Origin: Ornithinibacillus gellani
GTDB taxonomy: Bacteria > Bacillota > Bacilli > Bacillales > Amphibacillaceae
Assembly (NCBI RefSeq): GCF_003730295.1
Contig: NZ_QTSZ01000008.1
Span: 16,903 to 80,902 of the forward strand
Length of the DNA stretch: 64,000 nucleotides
Direction: 5' to 3'
Below are positions 19,452-29,767 of this stretch, one piece after another (position 1 is the stretch's first letter; each line of letters starts with the position of its first letter). Position numbers and translations under genes: made by a program. The notes beneath the pieces are model-generated. The model did no database searches. It saw nothing but the letters and a program-made list of their open reading frames with translations, and had not been told where the DNA came from.

Positions 19452-20417
19452 TTAGTATGTACTAAGTTCCTTATAGTCACCTATTTGCTTATATTTATGC
19501 CAACGTTGCTCTAGCAAATCTTCAGCGGAAAGTGCCTTTAAATCTTGAAGGGATGCCTGAATGACCTTATCCATGCTGGCAGCCTGCTGTTTCACATCAC
19601 GATGAGCCCCACCAAGAGGCTCCGGAATGATCTTCTCAACAACGCCTAGCTCTTGTAAATCATAGGCTGTAATTTTCATTGTTTCAGCAGCTTGCTTCGC
19701 TAAACCACTATCCTTCCAAAGCAATGCCGCCGCTCCCTCAGGGGAAATAACCGAGTAAGTAGAGTTCTCCAACATATGAATATGGTCACCGACACCAAGT
19801 GCAAGTGCACCGCCGCTACCACCTTCACCAATAACAATACATATAATCGGTACGGTAAGTCCGGCCATTTCCATTAAATTATGGGCAATGGCCTCACTCT
19901 GTCCTCGTTCTTCGGCCGCTTTTCCAGGATAGGCGCCTTTTGTATCGATAAAACATATAATAGGGCGATTAAATTTCTCCGCTTGTTTCATATGTCTCAA
20001 TGCCTTCCGATACCCTTCCGGATGCGGCATTCCAAAGTTACGACGAATGTTTTCCTTTGTATCTTTACCACGTTGATGGCCAATAACTGTAATTGGTTCA
20101 TCGTGATAAAATGCAATTCCAGATACGATTGCTTCATCATCACCAAAAAAACGATCCCCATGGAATTCAATGAAATCGGTAAAAATCAAATGAATGTAAT
20201 CTAATGTTGTTGGTCGTTCTTGATGTCTGGCCATTTGTACACGTTCCCACGGTTTCAAATTACCATAAATATCATTCTCTAAAGTTGCCAATCGCTTTTC
20301 CAGCGTCGTAATTTCTTCCGTTAGATCAATTTCACTATTTTTGGTGAACTCCTTTAGTTCAGCAATCTTTTCCTTTAAGTTAACGATTGGTTTTTCGAAC
20401 TCTAGTACTTGCTTCAT
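19452..20417 (-). CDS. accA: Acetyl-CoA carboxylase carboxyltransferase subunit alpha
   Basis: 321 aa. N-terminal helical part ([19 protein letters not shown]), then the crotonase-like carboxyltransferase core with [27 protein letters not shown] and [12 protein letters not shown]. With AccD it transfers carboxyl from biotin to acetyl-CoA, first step of fatty acid synthesis. Start overlaps the accD end by 4 bases (translational coupling). Confidence 0.97.
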   Translation of the reverse strand: MKQVLEFEKPIVNLKEKIAELKEFTKNSEIDLTEEITTLEKRLATLENDIYGNLKPWERVQMARHQERPTTLDYIHLIFTDFIEFHGDRFFGDDEAIVSGIAFYHDEPITVIGHQRGKDTKENIRRNFGMPHPEGYRKALRHMKQAEKFNRPIICFIDTKGAYPGKAAEERGQSEAIAHNLMEMAGLTVPIICIVIGEGGSGGALALGVGDHIHMLENSTYSVISPEGAAALLWKDSGLAKQAAETMKITAYDLQELGVVEKIIPEPLGGAHRDVKQQAASMDKVIQASLQDLKALSAEDLLEQRWHKYKQIGDYKELSTY

Positions 20418-21277
20418 TTTGCCGGAGCTCCCTTCTCATGCATTTTAAGCAGTGTGCTAAGCAGTTGCTTCATATCATGCCTGTGCACAACTTGGTCTAA
20501 CTGACCATGCTTAAATAAAAATTCAGCAGTTTGAAAGTCTTTTGGAAGCTTTTCGCGAATGGTTTGCTCAATAATTCTGCGCCCTGCAAAACCAATTAAG
20601 GCACCAGGTTCAGCGAAGTTATAGTCACCAATCGATGCGAAGCTAGCTGAAACACCGCCAGTGGTTGGATGGGTCATAACTGAGATCATCAATCCACCCG
20701 CAGTAGAAAAACGTTTAATCGCAACAGACGTTTTTGTCATTTGCATTAAACTGAGTACTCCTTCTTGCATTCTGGCCCCACCAGAAGCAGTGAAGATTAT
20801 AAAAGGAATTGATTCAGCTTTAGCATTTTCTACCGCACGGGCGATTTTTTCACCTATTACAGATCCCATGCTGCCCATTCTAAAACCGGAATCCATCACA
20901 GCGAATGCTGTAACATGTCCATCAATTTTCCCTTTTCCAGTTACTACCCCTTCATTTAAACCAGTTTTTTCACGATCTTTCTCCATCTTTTCTTCATAGC
21001 CGGGGAAGCCAAGCGGATTGCTTGTGATCAGCTGCTTATCCCATTCTTCAAAGGAATGATCATCAAATAAGCTACTAATTCGTTCCCATGCAGTAAGCGG
21101 ATGATGAAAGCCACAATTTGGGCAAACATTCATATTTTTCATCATTTCTTTACGATAATAAATTTTATGACAGCTACTGCATTTTTTCATAAGCCCTTCC
21201 GGAATATCATTTTTTGATTTATCGTTTGGAAGTGCAGCATATTTTCTTTTCTTATTAAATAAATCTTTTAGTTGCAA
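20414..21277 (-). CDS. accD: Acetyl-CoA carboxylase carboxyltransferase subunit beta
   Basis: 287 aa. N-terminal zinc ribbon (CSSC about residue 33 and CPNC about residue 52), then the carboxyltransferase domain with [15 protein letters not shown] and the glycine-rich [24 protein letters not shown] start at 21277 with AGGGGG 8 bases upstream. Partner accA follows directly; accBC must lie elsewhere. Confidence 0.96.
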   Translation of the reverse strand: MQLKDLFNKKRKYAALPNDKSKNDIPEGLMKKCSSCHKIYYRKEMMKNMNVCPNCGFHHPLTAWERISSLFDDHSFEEWDKQLITSNPLGFPGYEEKMEKDREKTGLNEGVVTGKGKIDGHVTAFAVMDSGFRMGSMGSVIGEKIARAVENAKAESIPFIIFTASGGARMQEGVLSLMQMTKTSVAIKRFSTAGGLMISVMTHPTTGGVSASFASIGDYNFAEPGALIGFAGRRIIEQTIREKLPKDFQTAEFLFKHGQLDQVVHRHDMKQLLSTLLKMHEKGAPAK

Positions 21278-21395
21278 CGCTTATTCCCCCTTTGCTAAAA
21301 CAAATACTTCTGGCTTGTCCTGTCATACAGACACAAGATACATCTCAAACCTTACTATAATCGATGGAATTTGCAAATGATGTCAACCTTTGTCG

Positions 21396-22031
21396 TCAAT
21401 TACCATTTATTTTACCAAAAGTTTTTTGCTCTGCAAATAATGCTTCCAGTTCAAGTGGATTAGAATCCTTTAATATTACTAATAATTCCTTATAAAACTT
21501 CAAATCATAATGGTTGTTTTCCATCGTTTGTGAGAATTGTTCCATTAGATTCCACATCTTTAATAATAGCTTATTTTTTGTACGCACAAATAAAATATGA
21601 AAGAAATGGTATTGTAATTCTGGAGTAGACAGGCTCGAATCATCAACCAGTCTCTCCAACTCCATGCGTGTCAATTCATCTATTTTACCTTGAACCATTT
21701 TCGTAGCCTCTTTTTCAAGTAGTTGTTTCGTTTCACTTAAATCTTGTCGAACATCGTGATCGATTAAAATGAAAGATGACAGAAGCTCAACAGATTGATA
21801 AGGCTGATAGGTCTTTAAGAAAGTTCCTTCACCGGCGCGGGTTTCTATTAACCCAAGTAGTTCAAGCGCACGAAAAGCTTCCCGCACAGACGAACGACTT
21901 GTACACATTTGTTCTGCCATTTCCCGTTCGGAAGGCAGTCGATCCCCGGATTTCAATTGGTTCTTAGCAATTTGTTTTTGAATTTCTTCCAACACTTCCT
22001 GATATACTTTTTGACTTGGTTTAACAGACAA
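21396..22031 (-). CDS. GntR/FadR-type transcriptional regulator
   Basis: 211 aa. N-terminal winged helix with DRLPSEREMAEQMCTSRSSVREAFRALELLGLIETRAGEGTFL (residues about 28-68 in total), the GntR signature; C-terminal all-helical FCD-like domain, short. TTG start at 22031 with GGAGGG upstream. It stands between malic enzyme and accD in the same direction, the place of B. subtilis FadR-type genes, so its target may be the neighbouring malic enzyme or acc genes; that is inference. Confidence 0.8.
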   Translation of the reverse strand: MSVKPSQKVYQEVLEEIQKQIAKNQLKSGDRLPSEREMAEQMCTSRSSVREAFRALELLGLIETRAGEGTFLKTYQPYQSVELLSSFILIDHDVRQDLSETKQLLEKEATKMVQGKIDELTRMELERLVDDSSLSTPELQYHFFHILFVRTKNKLLLKMWNLMEQFSQTMENNHYDLKFYKELLVILKDSNPLELEALFAEQKTFGKINGN

Positions 22032-22110
22032 CGTTGTATTCCCTCCTTTTTAATGCACAGCACATCATAAGAGAGATTTTTATACACTAGCAAATTTTCA
22101 TCCAAAAGGA

Positions 22111-22133
22111 TACCCGCTCCAATATGGCGGGTA
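22111..22133 (-). terminator. hairpin after the malic enzyme gene
   Basis: TACCCGC, 9-base loop, GCGGGTA, then ATCCTTTTGG on the minus strand; 10 bases past the stop. Confidence 0.5.
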
Positions 22134-22142
22134 AGATGAAAC

Positions 22143-23384
22143 TTATGCTTTATTCGTAATTTGAGTTAGTCGCCGTGTTTTTTCCGCAATTTCATCAGGA
22201 TCTACCTGTATTCTTGCAACACCTGAATCCATAGCTGCTTTCGCAACACTTGCCGCGACTGCAGGCGCTACTCTTGAATCAAATGGTGCTGGAATGACAT
22301 AGTCATCATGCAATTCTTCTTCACCAATTAATCCAGCAATCGCTTTTGCCGCTGCAATTTTCATTTTCTCATTGATTCTTGTAGCTCGAACATCTAGTGC
22401 ACCACGGAAGATACCAGGAAAAGCCAATACATTGTTCACCTGGTTAGGAAAATCAGATCTTCCCGTACCAATAACTCTTGCTCCAGCCTCTTTTGCATCA
22501 TCCGGCATGACTTCAGGTTCCGGATTGGCCATCGCAAAAATAATAGGATCATCATTCATTTTTTGAATCATCTGCTGTGATAGTGCACCACCAACAGATA
22601 CACCAATAAATACATCTGCACCCTCAAGCACTTCCTCCAAAGAACCTGCTTGATTAGAAAGATTTGTCAGTTTGGCAACTTGGTCTTTCACAGCATTCAT
22701 ACCAAAAGTTCTTCCTTCAAAAATTGCTCCACGAGAATCACACATGATGATATCCCTTACACCAAAACTATATAATAATCGAATAATAGCAATTCCAGCA
22801 GCCCCTGCGCCATTTGCCACTACTTTAATTTCCGAAAAAGACTTACCAACGAGCTTTAAAGCATTAATCAAACCAGCGACTGTTACAATAGCTGTTCCAT
22901 GTTGGTCATCATGAAAGATTGGGATGTTCGTTTCCTTCTTCAATCTCTCCTCAATAATAAAACAGTTCGGAGCAGCAATATCCTCTAAATTGACTCCGCC
23001 AAAGGTTGGCTCTAACAGTTTTACCGTCTGTACAATTTCATCTATATTATTGGTTCCCAAACAAATTGGAAAGGAATCAACACCTGCAAAGGTTTTAAAT
23101 AAGACAGATTTACCTTCCATTACCGGTAATGCAGCTTCAGGTCCAATGTTACCTAGTCCTAAAACCGCGGAACCGTCACTAATAACAGCAACCATATTTC
23201 CTTTCATGGTATAGTCGTAAACGGTTTCCACGCGATCATGAATCTCCTTACAGGGCTCAGCAACACCCGGTGAATAAGCAAGGCTTAGATCTTGTGCATT
23301 TTGAACAGGAACCTTAGACTGTATGGAAAGCTTTCCTTGATGTACTTTATGCATATGCAATGCTTCATCGCGTAAGTTTTTCAA
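22143..23384 (-). CDS. ytsJ: Malic enzyme (YtsJ type)
   Basis: 413 aa. Conserved AYSPGVAEPCKEI near residue 33, IFHDDQHGTAIV, and the nucleotide site VVANGAGAAGIAIIRLL. Oxidatively decarboxylates malate to pyruvate. The length and position between dnaE and a GntR regulator match B. subtilis YtsJ, the main NADP-dependent malic enzyme; cofactor preference here is inferred. TTG start at 23384, GAGGAG 7 bases upstream. Confidence 0.93.
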   Translation of the reverse strand: MKNLRDEALHMHKVHQGKLSIQSKVPVQNAQDLSLAYSPGVAEPCKEIHDRVETVYDYTMKGNMVAVISDGSAVLGLGNIGPEAALPVMEGKSVLFKTFAGVDSFPICLGTNNIDEIVQTVKLLEPTFGGVNLEDIAAPNCFIIEERLKKETNIPIFHDDQHGTAIVTVAGLINALKLVGKSFSEIKVVANGAGAAGIAIIRLLYSFGVRDIIMCDSRGAIFEGRTFGMNAVKDQVAKLTNLSNQAGSLEEVLEGADVFIGVSVGGALSQQMIQKMNDDPIIFAMANPEPEVMPDDAKEAGARVIGTGRSDFPNQVNNVLAFPGIFRGALDVRATRINEKMKIAAAKAIAGLIGEEELHDDYVIPAPFDSRVAPAVAASVAKAAMDSGVARIQVDPDEIAEKTRRLTQITNKA

Positions 23385-23521
23385 ATCTTCACTCCTCGTT
23401 ATAGTAAAAGTCCGTCTAGAGTGGTCAGACCACTAACTTTATTATTATAACAGATGCACATAGACTGTAAAGGAATCATGCATCTGTTGCGCTGTTTCTA
23501 TAGCCATGCGGTTAAAAGAGA

Positions 23522-26500
23522 TTATCCATCCTCTAATACAACGTACTTGTTTCCAAAGAAGTCTTTCAGCTTTTTGATTGAGCTTTCGTCTGCGGATATA
23601 TGATAGTCACGGGACAATTGAAAAGTCCTCTTCTTTTCTTGATCATAAATAATAATTGGTGCAGGACCAGGATTCATGTTAGCTATCTTGCGAATGAATG
23701 CTAATGCTTGATTACGATCCTTGTCTACTAATTTAATAAATACCCTTCTTGCTGCTTTCGACAGGGTTTCCGGGTTAAATGGTTGGATTTCGTTGATCAG
23801 CCATTGCACGCGATGATTACGAATTTCTAGACTACCTAATATGGAAACAATTTTTTCTTCTTCCAACCATGTTTTATTATTTCGATACAATTCAGGAAAA
23901 ATAACCGCCTCCATTTCCTTAAATTCATCCGCCACGACAAGAAACGCCATCGGTTCACCGCGCTTTGTTCGAATGGTCTTGATATTATCAATTATAGCCA
24001 CTGTTTTAACACGACGTTTACCAACCTGCTTCCCTACCTCAGAGAAAGCTATAAAACCATGATTATTTAAAGCTTTTCGATGTGATTTCAATGGGTGGCT
24101 GGACAAATAGATACCAAGTAATTCTTTTTCATCTGCTAGTTTTTTCATTTGGCTAAAATCTTCAATTTCTACATAGCTTGCTTCCAAGTCCAGATCAAAC
24201 AAACTGGATTGATCTTGAAAATCACGGAATAACTCTCCCTGTTCTAACGCTGGATCCAATGAAGCAAGTAAACTGGCACGATTTGGATAGGTTTCATCAA
24301 AAGCACCTGCAGTAATTAATAATTGGATGGTTGCACGATTTATTGATTTTCCTGATACACGTAAACAAAAATCAAATAAATCCTTAAATGGCCGATCCTT
24401 TCTTGCAGCAATAATCTCTTTTACAACCTGGTTCCCAACGCCTTTTATCGCAGCTAGGCCAATTCGAATTCCTTCCTCTTCAACAGCATACTTGGAGAAG
24501 CTCTTATTAATGGAGGGCGGAAGAAGCCGGATGCCCATTTCCCGCATTTCAGCCGTATAAGCATGTATTTTATCAAGTTGGTTGGATACAGAACTCAACA
24601 ATTCCGCATAAAAATACGTCGGATAATGCGCCTTTAAATAAGCCAAGGAATACGATATTTTACTATAGGCAACGGCATGGCTTTTTGGAAAACCGTAATT
24701 TGAAAATTTTACAATCCAAGCAAACAAAGATTCACCAATATGATGTTCATAGCCGTTATTCTTGCACCCTTGAATAAACGCTTCTTTTTGCGTGTCCATT
24801 AGCTCCTGATTCTTTTTACTAACTGCTCGTCGTAAAATATCTGCCTGACCCATGGAATATCCCGCAATTCGATTTGCGATTTGCATGATTTGCTCTTGAT
24901 AAATTAACACGCCGTACGAATAGTTTAGTATCTGTTCCAAATCAGGATGTGGATACTGAACAGATTCCTTACCATGCTTTCGATCAATGTATGTTTGGAT
25001 AAAAGCCATTGGACCTGGACGATATAAAGCATTTACTGCTACAATATCCGCAAATTCATTCGGTTTTAGTCTTATAAGCACATCTTTCATACCTTCAGAC
25101 TCCAGTTGAAACACGCCGTTCGTTTTGCCTTGACGCAATAATTCAAAAGTAGCTTCATCGAATTCCGGCAGCGCACGTAAATCAATTTCTTTTCCTTCTG
25201 CCTGATAAATATGTTGGACTATTTTTTCCAATAAAGTAAGGTTTCGTAACCCAAGGAAGTCAAATTTTAGCAGCCCTAAGGATTCCAGATCATTCATTGG
25301 AAATTGAGTTAAATGCGTTTCATTGCTTCCCGCCGTTAATGGCACATGGTCCATTAATGGATCTCTGCTTATGACCACCCCTGCAGCATGTGTGGATGCA
25401 TGCCGTGGCAGCCCCTCCAACTTCGCAGCAACGGAAAATAATAATTTCAACTGATCGGATTGCTGAATGTATTGCTTTAATTCTGGCGAAGCTTTAACAA
25501 TTTCGGTCATATGCTTACTCGTTTGTTGTGGCATTTCTTTTAATATAAAGCGGGCATCCTGTGCGTGAATATCCATTGTTTTGATTAATTCCCGTAGGAT
25601 TGAACGGGATTGAAAAGTACCAAATGTAATAATTTGGGCTACATGTTCCTGTCCATATTTGTTTCGTACGTATTCAATTACTTCATCCCGACGATAATCG
25701 GAAAAATCGATATCGATATCAGGCATTGAAACTCTTTCAGGGTTGAGGAATCGTTCAAATAAAAGCTCGTGTTGAAGCGGATCTACTTCTGTAATTCCCA
25801 ACACATAGGCAACCAGCGAACTTGCTGAGGATCCCCTACCAGGACCAACCATAATATGACGTTTCTTTGCATACTTAATGAAATCCCAAACGATAAGAAA
25901 ATAATCACTATAATTCATTGACTGAATAATACCAAGCTCATAATTTAATCTTGATTGAACGGCTTCTGATATTCCGCCATATTTTTGAGCAGCATTTTTT
26001 ATACAGAGTTTTTCCAAATAGGTATGTCCATCTTCCCCATCAGGTAGAGGAAATTGTGGTAGTAGCTTTTCATCAAAACGAAAGCTCACCTGGCAGGATG
26101 CTTGTATTTGTTCCGTCGCTTCTAGCGCTTCCGGCCACACGGTTTCGAACTTTTCTTTCATTTCCTCTGCACTGCGTAGATGACGTTGTCTATGTTCCTG
26201 GGAAATATGTTTTCCATCCCATTGTTCCCCATGTTTCATCGCCTGTAAGGCATCAAATGCAGCCACATCTTGCTCTTTTAAGTATCGTACATCCTGTATC
26301 GCAGCCACGGGAATTGAATATACTTCTGTATATGCATGTAGTACTTCATTCAATTGTCGCTCCCAAGCATGTCCATGGTCTTGAATACCTAAATAGAAAT
26401 CACCTGGAGCAAAAATGTTCTGCCATTCTGCAAGCTGTATGTGTATATCTTTAAATGATTGTTCTAATAAATCTTTACGGAAATGACTTTCACTAATGGG

Positions 26501-26869
26501 TAATATGCCAATTAAATCATTACAATTTTTCTTAAGCTCAGACTTGGAAATACCTTGTAAATGATTTATTTTTATGTCAGAACTCAAATGGATTAACTGT
26601 TTAAATCCTTCGTTATTTTTTGCAAGTAAAATACAATGATCAATCCGTCCGTCATCATTGATTACCTTCATAATCATACCCAGTATGGGCTTTATCTGAT
26701 ATTCCTTACATAATTTATAAAAAGGAATGGCCCCATATAGTACCTGTTCATCTGTTAATGCAAGTGCGTGAAACTGTTGTTGTTTTGCCTGTTCCACAAG
26801 TTTTCTAAGTGTAATCGCACTATTCATCATGCTATAGCCACTTCTTATTTGTAAATGCGTAAATCCCAT
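23522..26869 (-). CDS. dnaE: DnaE, error-prone replicative DNA polymerase III alpha
   Basis: 1115 aa, the same length as B. subtilis DnaE. N-terminal PHP domain (FTHLQIRSGYSMMNSAITL), polymerase core with GPGRGSSASSLVAYVLGIT and catalytic PDIDIDFSD, second catalytic Asp in KFDFLGLRNL, then tandem HhH and an OB domain (about residues 960-1060). It extends RNA primers on the lagging strand before PolC takes over. Divergent from ytrH. Confidence 0.97.
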   Translation of the reverse strand: MGFTHLQIRSGYSMMNSAITLRKLVEQAKQQQFHALALTDEQVLYGAIPFYKLCKEYQIKPILGMIMKVINDDGRIDHCILLAKNNEGFKQLIHLSSDIKINHLQGISKSELKKNCNDLIGILPISESHFRKDLLEQSFKDIHIQLAEWQNIFAPGDFYLGIQDHGHAWERQLNEVLHAYTEVYSIPVAAIQDVRYLKEQDVAAFDALQAMKHGEQWDGKHISQEHRQRHLRSAEEMKEKFETVWPEALEATEQIQASCQVSFRFDEKLLPQFPLPDGEDGHTYLEKLCIKNAAQKYGGISEAVQSRLNYELGIIQSMNYSDYFLIVWDFIKYAKKRHIMVGPGRGSSASSLVAYVLGITEVDPLQHELLFERFLNPERVSMPDIDIDFSDYRRDEVIEYVRNKYGQEHVAQIITFGTFQSRSILRELIKTMDIHAQDARFILKEMPQQTSKHMTEIVKASPELKQYIQQSDQLKLLFSVAAKLEGLPRHASTHAAGVVISRDPLMDHVPLTAGSNETHLTQFPMNDLESLGLLKFDFLGLRNLTLLEKIVQHIYQAEGKEIDLRALPEFDEATFELLRQGKTNGVFQLESEGMKDVLIRLKPNEFADIVAVNALYRPGPMAFIQTYIDRKHGKESVQYPHPDLEQILNYSYGVLIYQEQIMQIANRIAGYSMGQADILRRAVSKKNQELMDTQKEAFIQGCKNNGYEHHIGESLFAWIVKFSNYGFPKSHAVAYSKISYSLAYLKAHYPTYFYAELLSSVSNQLDKIHAYTAEMREMGIRLLPPSINKSFSKYAVEEEGIRIGLAAIKGVGNQVVKEIIAARKDRPFKDLFDFCLRVSGKSINRATIQLLITAGAFDETYPNRASLLASLDPALEQGELFRDFQDQSSLFDLDLEASYVEIEDFSQMKKLADEKELLGIYLSSHPLKSHRKALNNHGFIAFSEVGKQVGKRRVKTVAIIDNIKTIRTKRGEPMAFLVVADEFKEMEAVIFPELYRNNKTWLEEEKIVSILGSLEIRNHRVQWLINEIQPFNPETLSKAARRVFIKLVDKDRNQALAFIRKIANMNPGPAPIIIYDQEKKRTFQLSRDYHISADESSIKKLKDFFGNKYVVLEDG

Positions 26870-27036
26870 ACGATCCCACCTTTTACCTTCTCACTTCATT
26901 ATATCTAAACTAACAAGCTTCTGCATGACTTCATACTCTTTTGTTACTTCATAAGTGCTCTTTTTAATACATAGAATGTAATGAAACAGACTGTCCACCA
27001 ATCGATACTGGCTGGACAAGTTAGGGAGTGAATACC

Positions 27037-27369
27037 GTGGAAGAGCGATTTATTGCGACATTTATTCATTGCTTTTTTATAGCTGCCGGAGTAGTCCTTG
27101 GTGGTAGCCTTATAGGTAGTATCGGTTCCTTTATTACGGGAGATTCCCCATTGACTGCAATGAGATGGATTGGAAGAAGCCTACGAATTTGGGCGATTGT
27201 TGCAGCAATTGGGGGCACCTTTGATGCAATTGCCAATTTCGAAAAAGGGGTGCTCGATGGATCAACCTTAGATTTATTTAAACAGGCACTGCTTATTTTA
27301 TCTGCAATGGGAGGCGTAAAGGCAGCTCTTCTGCTTATATCATGGTTTACACAGGAGGATGTAACCTAA
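27037..27369 (+). CDS. ytrH: YtrH, sporulation membrane protein
   Basis: 110 aa. Three membrane segments (about 5-30, 45-65 and 80-100). The opening MEERFIATFIHCFFIAAGVV matches the family. GTG at 27037 is chosen because AGGGAG lies 8 bases before it; the longer frame starts inside that site. In B. subtilis ytrH and ytrI are SigE-dependent and needed for efficient sporulation. Upstream, CATAGAAT at about 26970 with TCATAA about 15 bases before it resembles a SigE promoter (weak). Confidence 0.85.
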   Translation: MEERFIATFIHCFFIAAGVVLGGSLIGSIGSFITGDSPLTAMRWIGRSLRIWAIVAAIGGTFDAIANFEKGVLDGSTLDLFKQALLILSAMGGVKAALLLISWFTQEDVT

Positions 27370-27872
27370 TGCATATACCACCATACTATAAAAAACCAAC
27401 TTGGCAATATATAATCATTGGAATCTTCTTTGGAAGTTTAATTGCATATGGCGTTCTCATTTTCATGTATGGGAAAATGTATGAAGATCTATTAGCTAAT
27501 AATATGAGACTACGAACAGAATTATCCGACGCAAAGAAGCAAAATACTGCCCTATTAAAGGCAAATGAGGATTTGGATGAGTTATCAAAAAAAACTGAAA
27601 CCATAAAACGTATAACGCTATCTATATCAAATGCAGAAAGTCTGCGCCTTGATACCTTTATTATCTACCAGCTCGAGGAAATGATAAAAGAAGAAATTGA
27701 CCATCTGATTGGTCAGGATGTGCAAACTGTTGCCGAAAGTGATGAATTAATTATTGCAGCCATTGAAAATAAAACCTATCGTATCGATGACTTTTCATAT
27801 ACTTTAACCATTAATCGCTTAGCAATCACAAAAGAAATAAAATTGAAAGCTATCGCAAAAATTTCAAACTAA
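27369..27872 (+). CDS. ytrI: YtrI, sporulation membrane protein
   Basis: 168 aa. One N-terminal membrane helix (about 13-36, WQYIIIGIFFGSLIAYGVLI), then a coiled coil (about 45-80) and a C-terminal alpha/beta part. ATG overlaps the ytrH stop as TAATG; AGGAGG is 10 bases upstream. Partner of YtrH in sporulation (B. subtilis knowledge). Confidence 0.85.
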   Translation: MHIPPYYKKPTWQYIIIGIFFGSLIAYGVLIFMYGKMYEDLLANNMRLRTELSDAKKQNTALLKANEDLDELSKKTETIKRITLSISNAESLRLDTFIIYQLEEMIKEEIDHLIGQDVQTVAESDELIIAAIENKTYRIDDFSYTLTINRLAITKEIKLKAIAKISN

Positions 27873-28009
27873 TGTGAACATTTATTGAAATTTTATAAAA
27901 TCTGCTGTATTTATCCCCCATATTGCATACACTGTATGTAGAGCATTCCTATTGAAAGGGTAAAAGCCTATACCAATTCATCGAATGTCTTTGGAAAGGG
28001 GTGGATTTC

Positions 28010-28207
28010 ATGTTTGTATTAAATGATCGAACCATTCGCGATCAAAAAATTGAACAATTGAAAAATGGCATTTCAGCATATGCTGAGTCCAAAGAGCTCA
28101 TTCGTTTAATGAAACGTGATATTGTGAAATATGATTTACAGGTTCAACTTGATGAAACACCGGAGGGTTGCTGGTTTATTCCCCTGCCCACATCTAAATC
28201 AAGTTAA
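28010..28207 (+). CDS. hypothetical protein, 65 aa
   Basis: Not recognised. Charged soluble protein (MFVLNDRTIRDQKIEQLKNG...), ending GCWFIPLPTSKSS. ATG at 28010 lies 8 bases after GGGG, better than the GTG at 28001. Upstream at about 27931, CATACACT matches the SigE -10 pattern cATACAnT, with GTATTTA 12 bases before it, so sporulation expression is possible but unproven. Ends against a strong shared terminator. Confidence 0.65.
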   Translation: MFVLNDRTIRDQKIEQLKNGISAYAESKELIRLMKRDIVKYDLQVQLDETPEGCWFIPLPTSKSS

Positions 28208-28219
28208 TCGTATGACAGA

Positions 28220-28255
28220 AAGAGCGATGCAGATTCGTCAATCTGCATCGCTCTT
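28220..28255. terminator. bidirectional terminator between the 65-aa gene and nrnA
   Basis: Perfect 15-16-base stem AGAGCGATGCAGATT, CGTC loop, AATCTGCATCGCTCT followed by TATTTTTC on the plus strand. The nrnA stop codon lies in its right arm. Confidence 0.9.
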
Positions 28256-29198
28256 ATTTTTCTTGTATACAAGCATTTTCAAGTTCCTGCATGATGGCCT
28301 CATAATCCTTCCAATCATAAATGGATGCACCTGCAGCAAGCGGGTGTCCGCCACCATTATACTTAGCAGCAATGGTATTAATCACAGGACCTTTAGAGCG
28401 TAAACGAACCCGAATGAGATTTTCCTCCTCGACAAAAACCGCCCATGCCTTTACACCCTCAATATCTCCAAATACACCAACGATATGACCTGTCTCTAAC
28501 GGATTTATTCCTAGCTCGTCCAACTTTGCTTTCGTCAGTTTAATCGAACTGACACCAGCAGGAGAAAGTTTAAAGTTTTGTAAAATATACCCCTTTAGCC
28601 GGGCTATCTCGGGCTTTACATTATAAATACCATCATAAATTTCTGATCGATCAAAATGATATTCTACTAAGCCTGCAGCATATTCAAATGTTTTTTTCGT
28701 TGTACTAGGGAAAAGAAATCGTCCCGTATCCCCAACAATTCCAGCATAAATTAATCTGGCAATGGTTTCATTCATCTGAAAGTATGTGTCTTTTCCATAC
28801 AAATACAAATCATAAATCATCTCACTTGTTGAACTCGCATTTGTATCTACCCATTGTATATCACCATATACATCTACATTTGGATGATGGTCAATTTTTA
28901 TTATTTTGGCCCCAAGCGTGTAACGTGTGTCATCAATTCGATCTGTATTCGCTGTATCACAAACAATGACAAGGGCATCCTGATATACTTGATTGTCGAT
29001 ATGATCCATTTGTGTTAAAAAAGATAGAGACGGATCTTCGGTGCCAACACAGAATACATTTTTGTCAGGAAATGCTTGTACAATTAATTCCTTTAACCCA
29101 GCTTGCGATCCTAATGCATCTGGATCAGGTCGAACGTGACGATGAATAATAATCGTTTGATGTTTCCGTATTTCTTCAATTATCTGTTCTTGTATCAT
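28254..29198 (-). CDS. nrnA: NrnA, nanoRNase/pAp phosphatase
   Basis: 314 aa, DHH/DHHA1 family. Motifs: HVRPDPDALGSQAGL (residues about 20-34), VCDTANTDRID, KIDHHPNVD (the DHH box), and C-terminal GGGHPLAAGA. It degrades 2- to 5-nt RNAs and dephosphorylates 3'-phosphoadenosine 5'-phosphate. B. subtilis YtqI occupies the same place between ytrI and ytpI. GAGGAG before the ATG. Confidence 0.95.
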   Translation of the reverse strand: MIQEQIIEEIRKHQTIIIHRHVRPDPDALGSQAGLKELIVQAFPDKNVFCVGTEDPSLSFLTQMDHIDNQVYQDALVIVCDTANTDRIDDTRYTLGAKIIKIDHHPNVDVYGDIQWVDTNASSTSEMIYDLYLYGKDTYFQMNETIARLIYAGIVGDTGRFLFPSTTKKTFEYAAGLVEYHFDRSEIYDGIYNVKPEIARLKGYILQNFKLSPAGVSSIKLTKAKLDELGINPLETGHIVGVFGDIEGVKAWAVFVEEENLIRVRLRSKGPVINTIAAKYNGGGHPLAAGASIYDWKDYEAIMQELENACIQEK

Positions 29199-29359
29199 TT
29201 CATAACTCCTCTACGTCTAAAAAATTGTTTTAATTAGCGGATATCGTTAATAGCTAAGCAAATTCTTAACTCCTTCACGCATTACATTCTGGTAAATTGG
29301 GTTCATACACGCTACAATATACAGGGAGCATTTACTATACATAAGCAGGAGTAGATTCT

Positions 29360-29653
29360 ATGACTATCATATTTCCTATCTTAATTGTACTTTTTTTAGT
29401 ATTATTCGTGTACTATAAGGTTGCAATCCTACGAACAAAGGATGGACTAGAACAAAAATATTTCAATGCAAAATCACGTATTTGTCTTGGATTGTTTGTA
29501 CTTATATTTGGTATCAATCAATATTTCTTTTATGAAACAAAATTCTCCTTAATAGTTGGTATCATATTCCTTATTCTAGGTGGTATGCAGGCCAATCTTG
29601 GCTTCAAAGAAACAAAACATTACCGCAATGAGTGGAAACGATTAAACCCATAA
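29360..29653 (+). CDS. ytpI: YtpI family membrane protein
   Basis: 97 aa with three membrane helices (about 2-20, 40-55 and 62-80), the YtpI-like layout, ending in a basic tail. Position between nrnA and ytoI agrees with B. subtilis. Function unknown. GCAGGAG site precedes the ATG. Confidence 0.8.
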   Translation: MTIIFPILIVLFLVLFVYYKVAILRTKDGLEQKYFNAKSRICLGLFVLIFGINQYFFYETKFSLIVGIIFLILGGMQANLGFKETKHYRNEWKRLNP

Positions 29654-29661
29654 TTCGCGTC

Positions 29662-29686
29662 AAAAGCTGGCTTGTCGCCAGCTTTT
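29662..29686 (+). terminator. terminator of ytpI
   Basis: AAAAGCTGGC TTGTC GCCAGCTTTT followed by TT, 8 bases after the stop. Confidence 0.9.
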
Positions 29687-29719
29687 TTCTATTTATTATC
29701 GGGGACTATTACTGCTTCA

Positions 29720-29751
29720 CAAATGTCGTGATTTGCTGGTTACGACATTTG
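29720..29751. repeat. perfect 10-base inverted repeat downstream of ytoI
   Basis: CAAATGTCGT, 12-base spacer, ACGACATTTG. No T run follows on either strand (the minus strand continues TGAAGCAG), so it is either a weak hairpin at the ytoI 3' end or a protein site. Confidence 0.5.
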
Positions 29752-29767
29752 GTTTTGATTAAGCACG

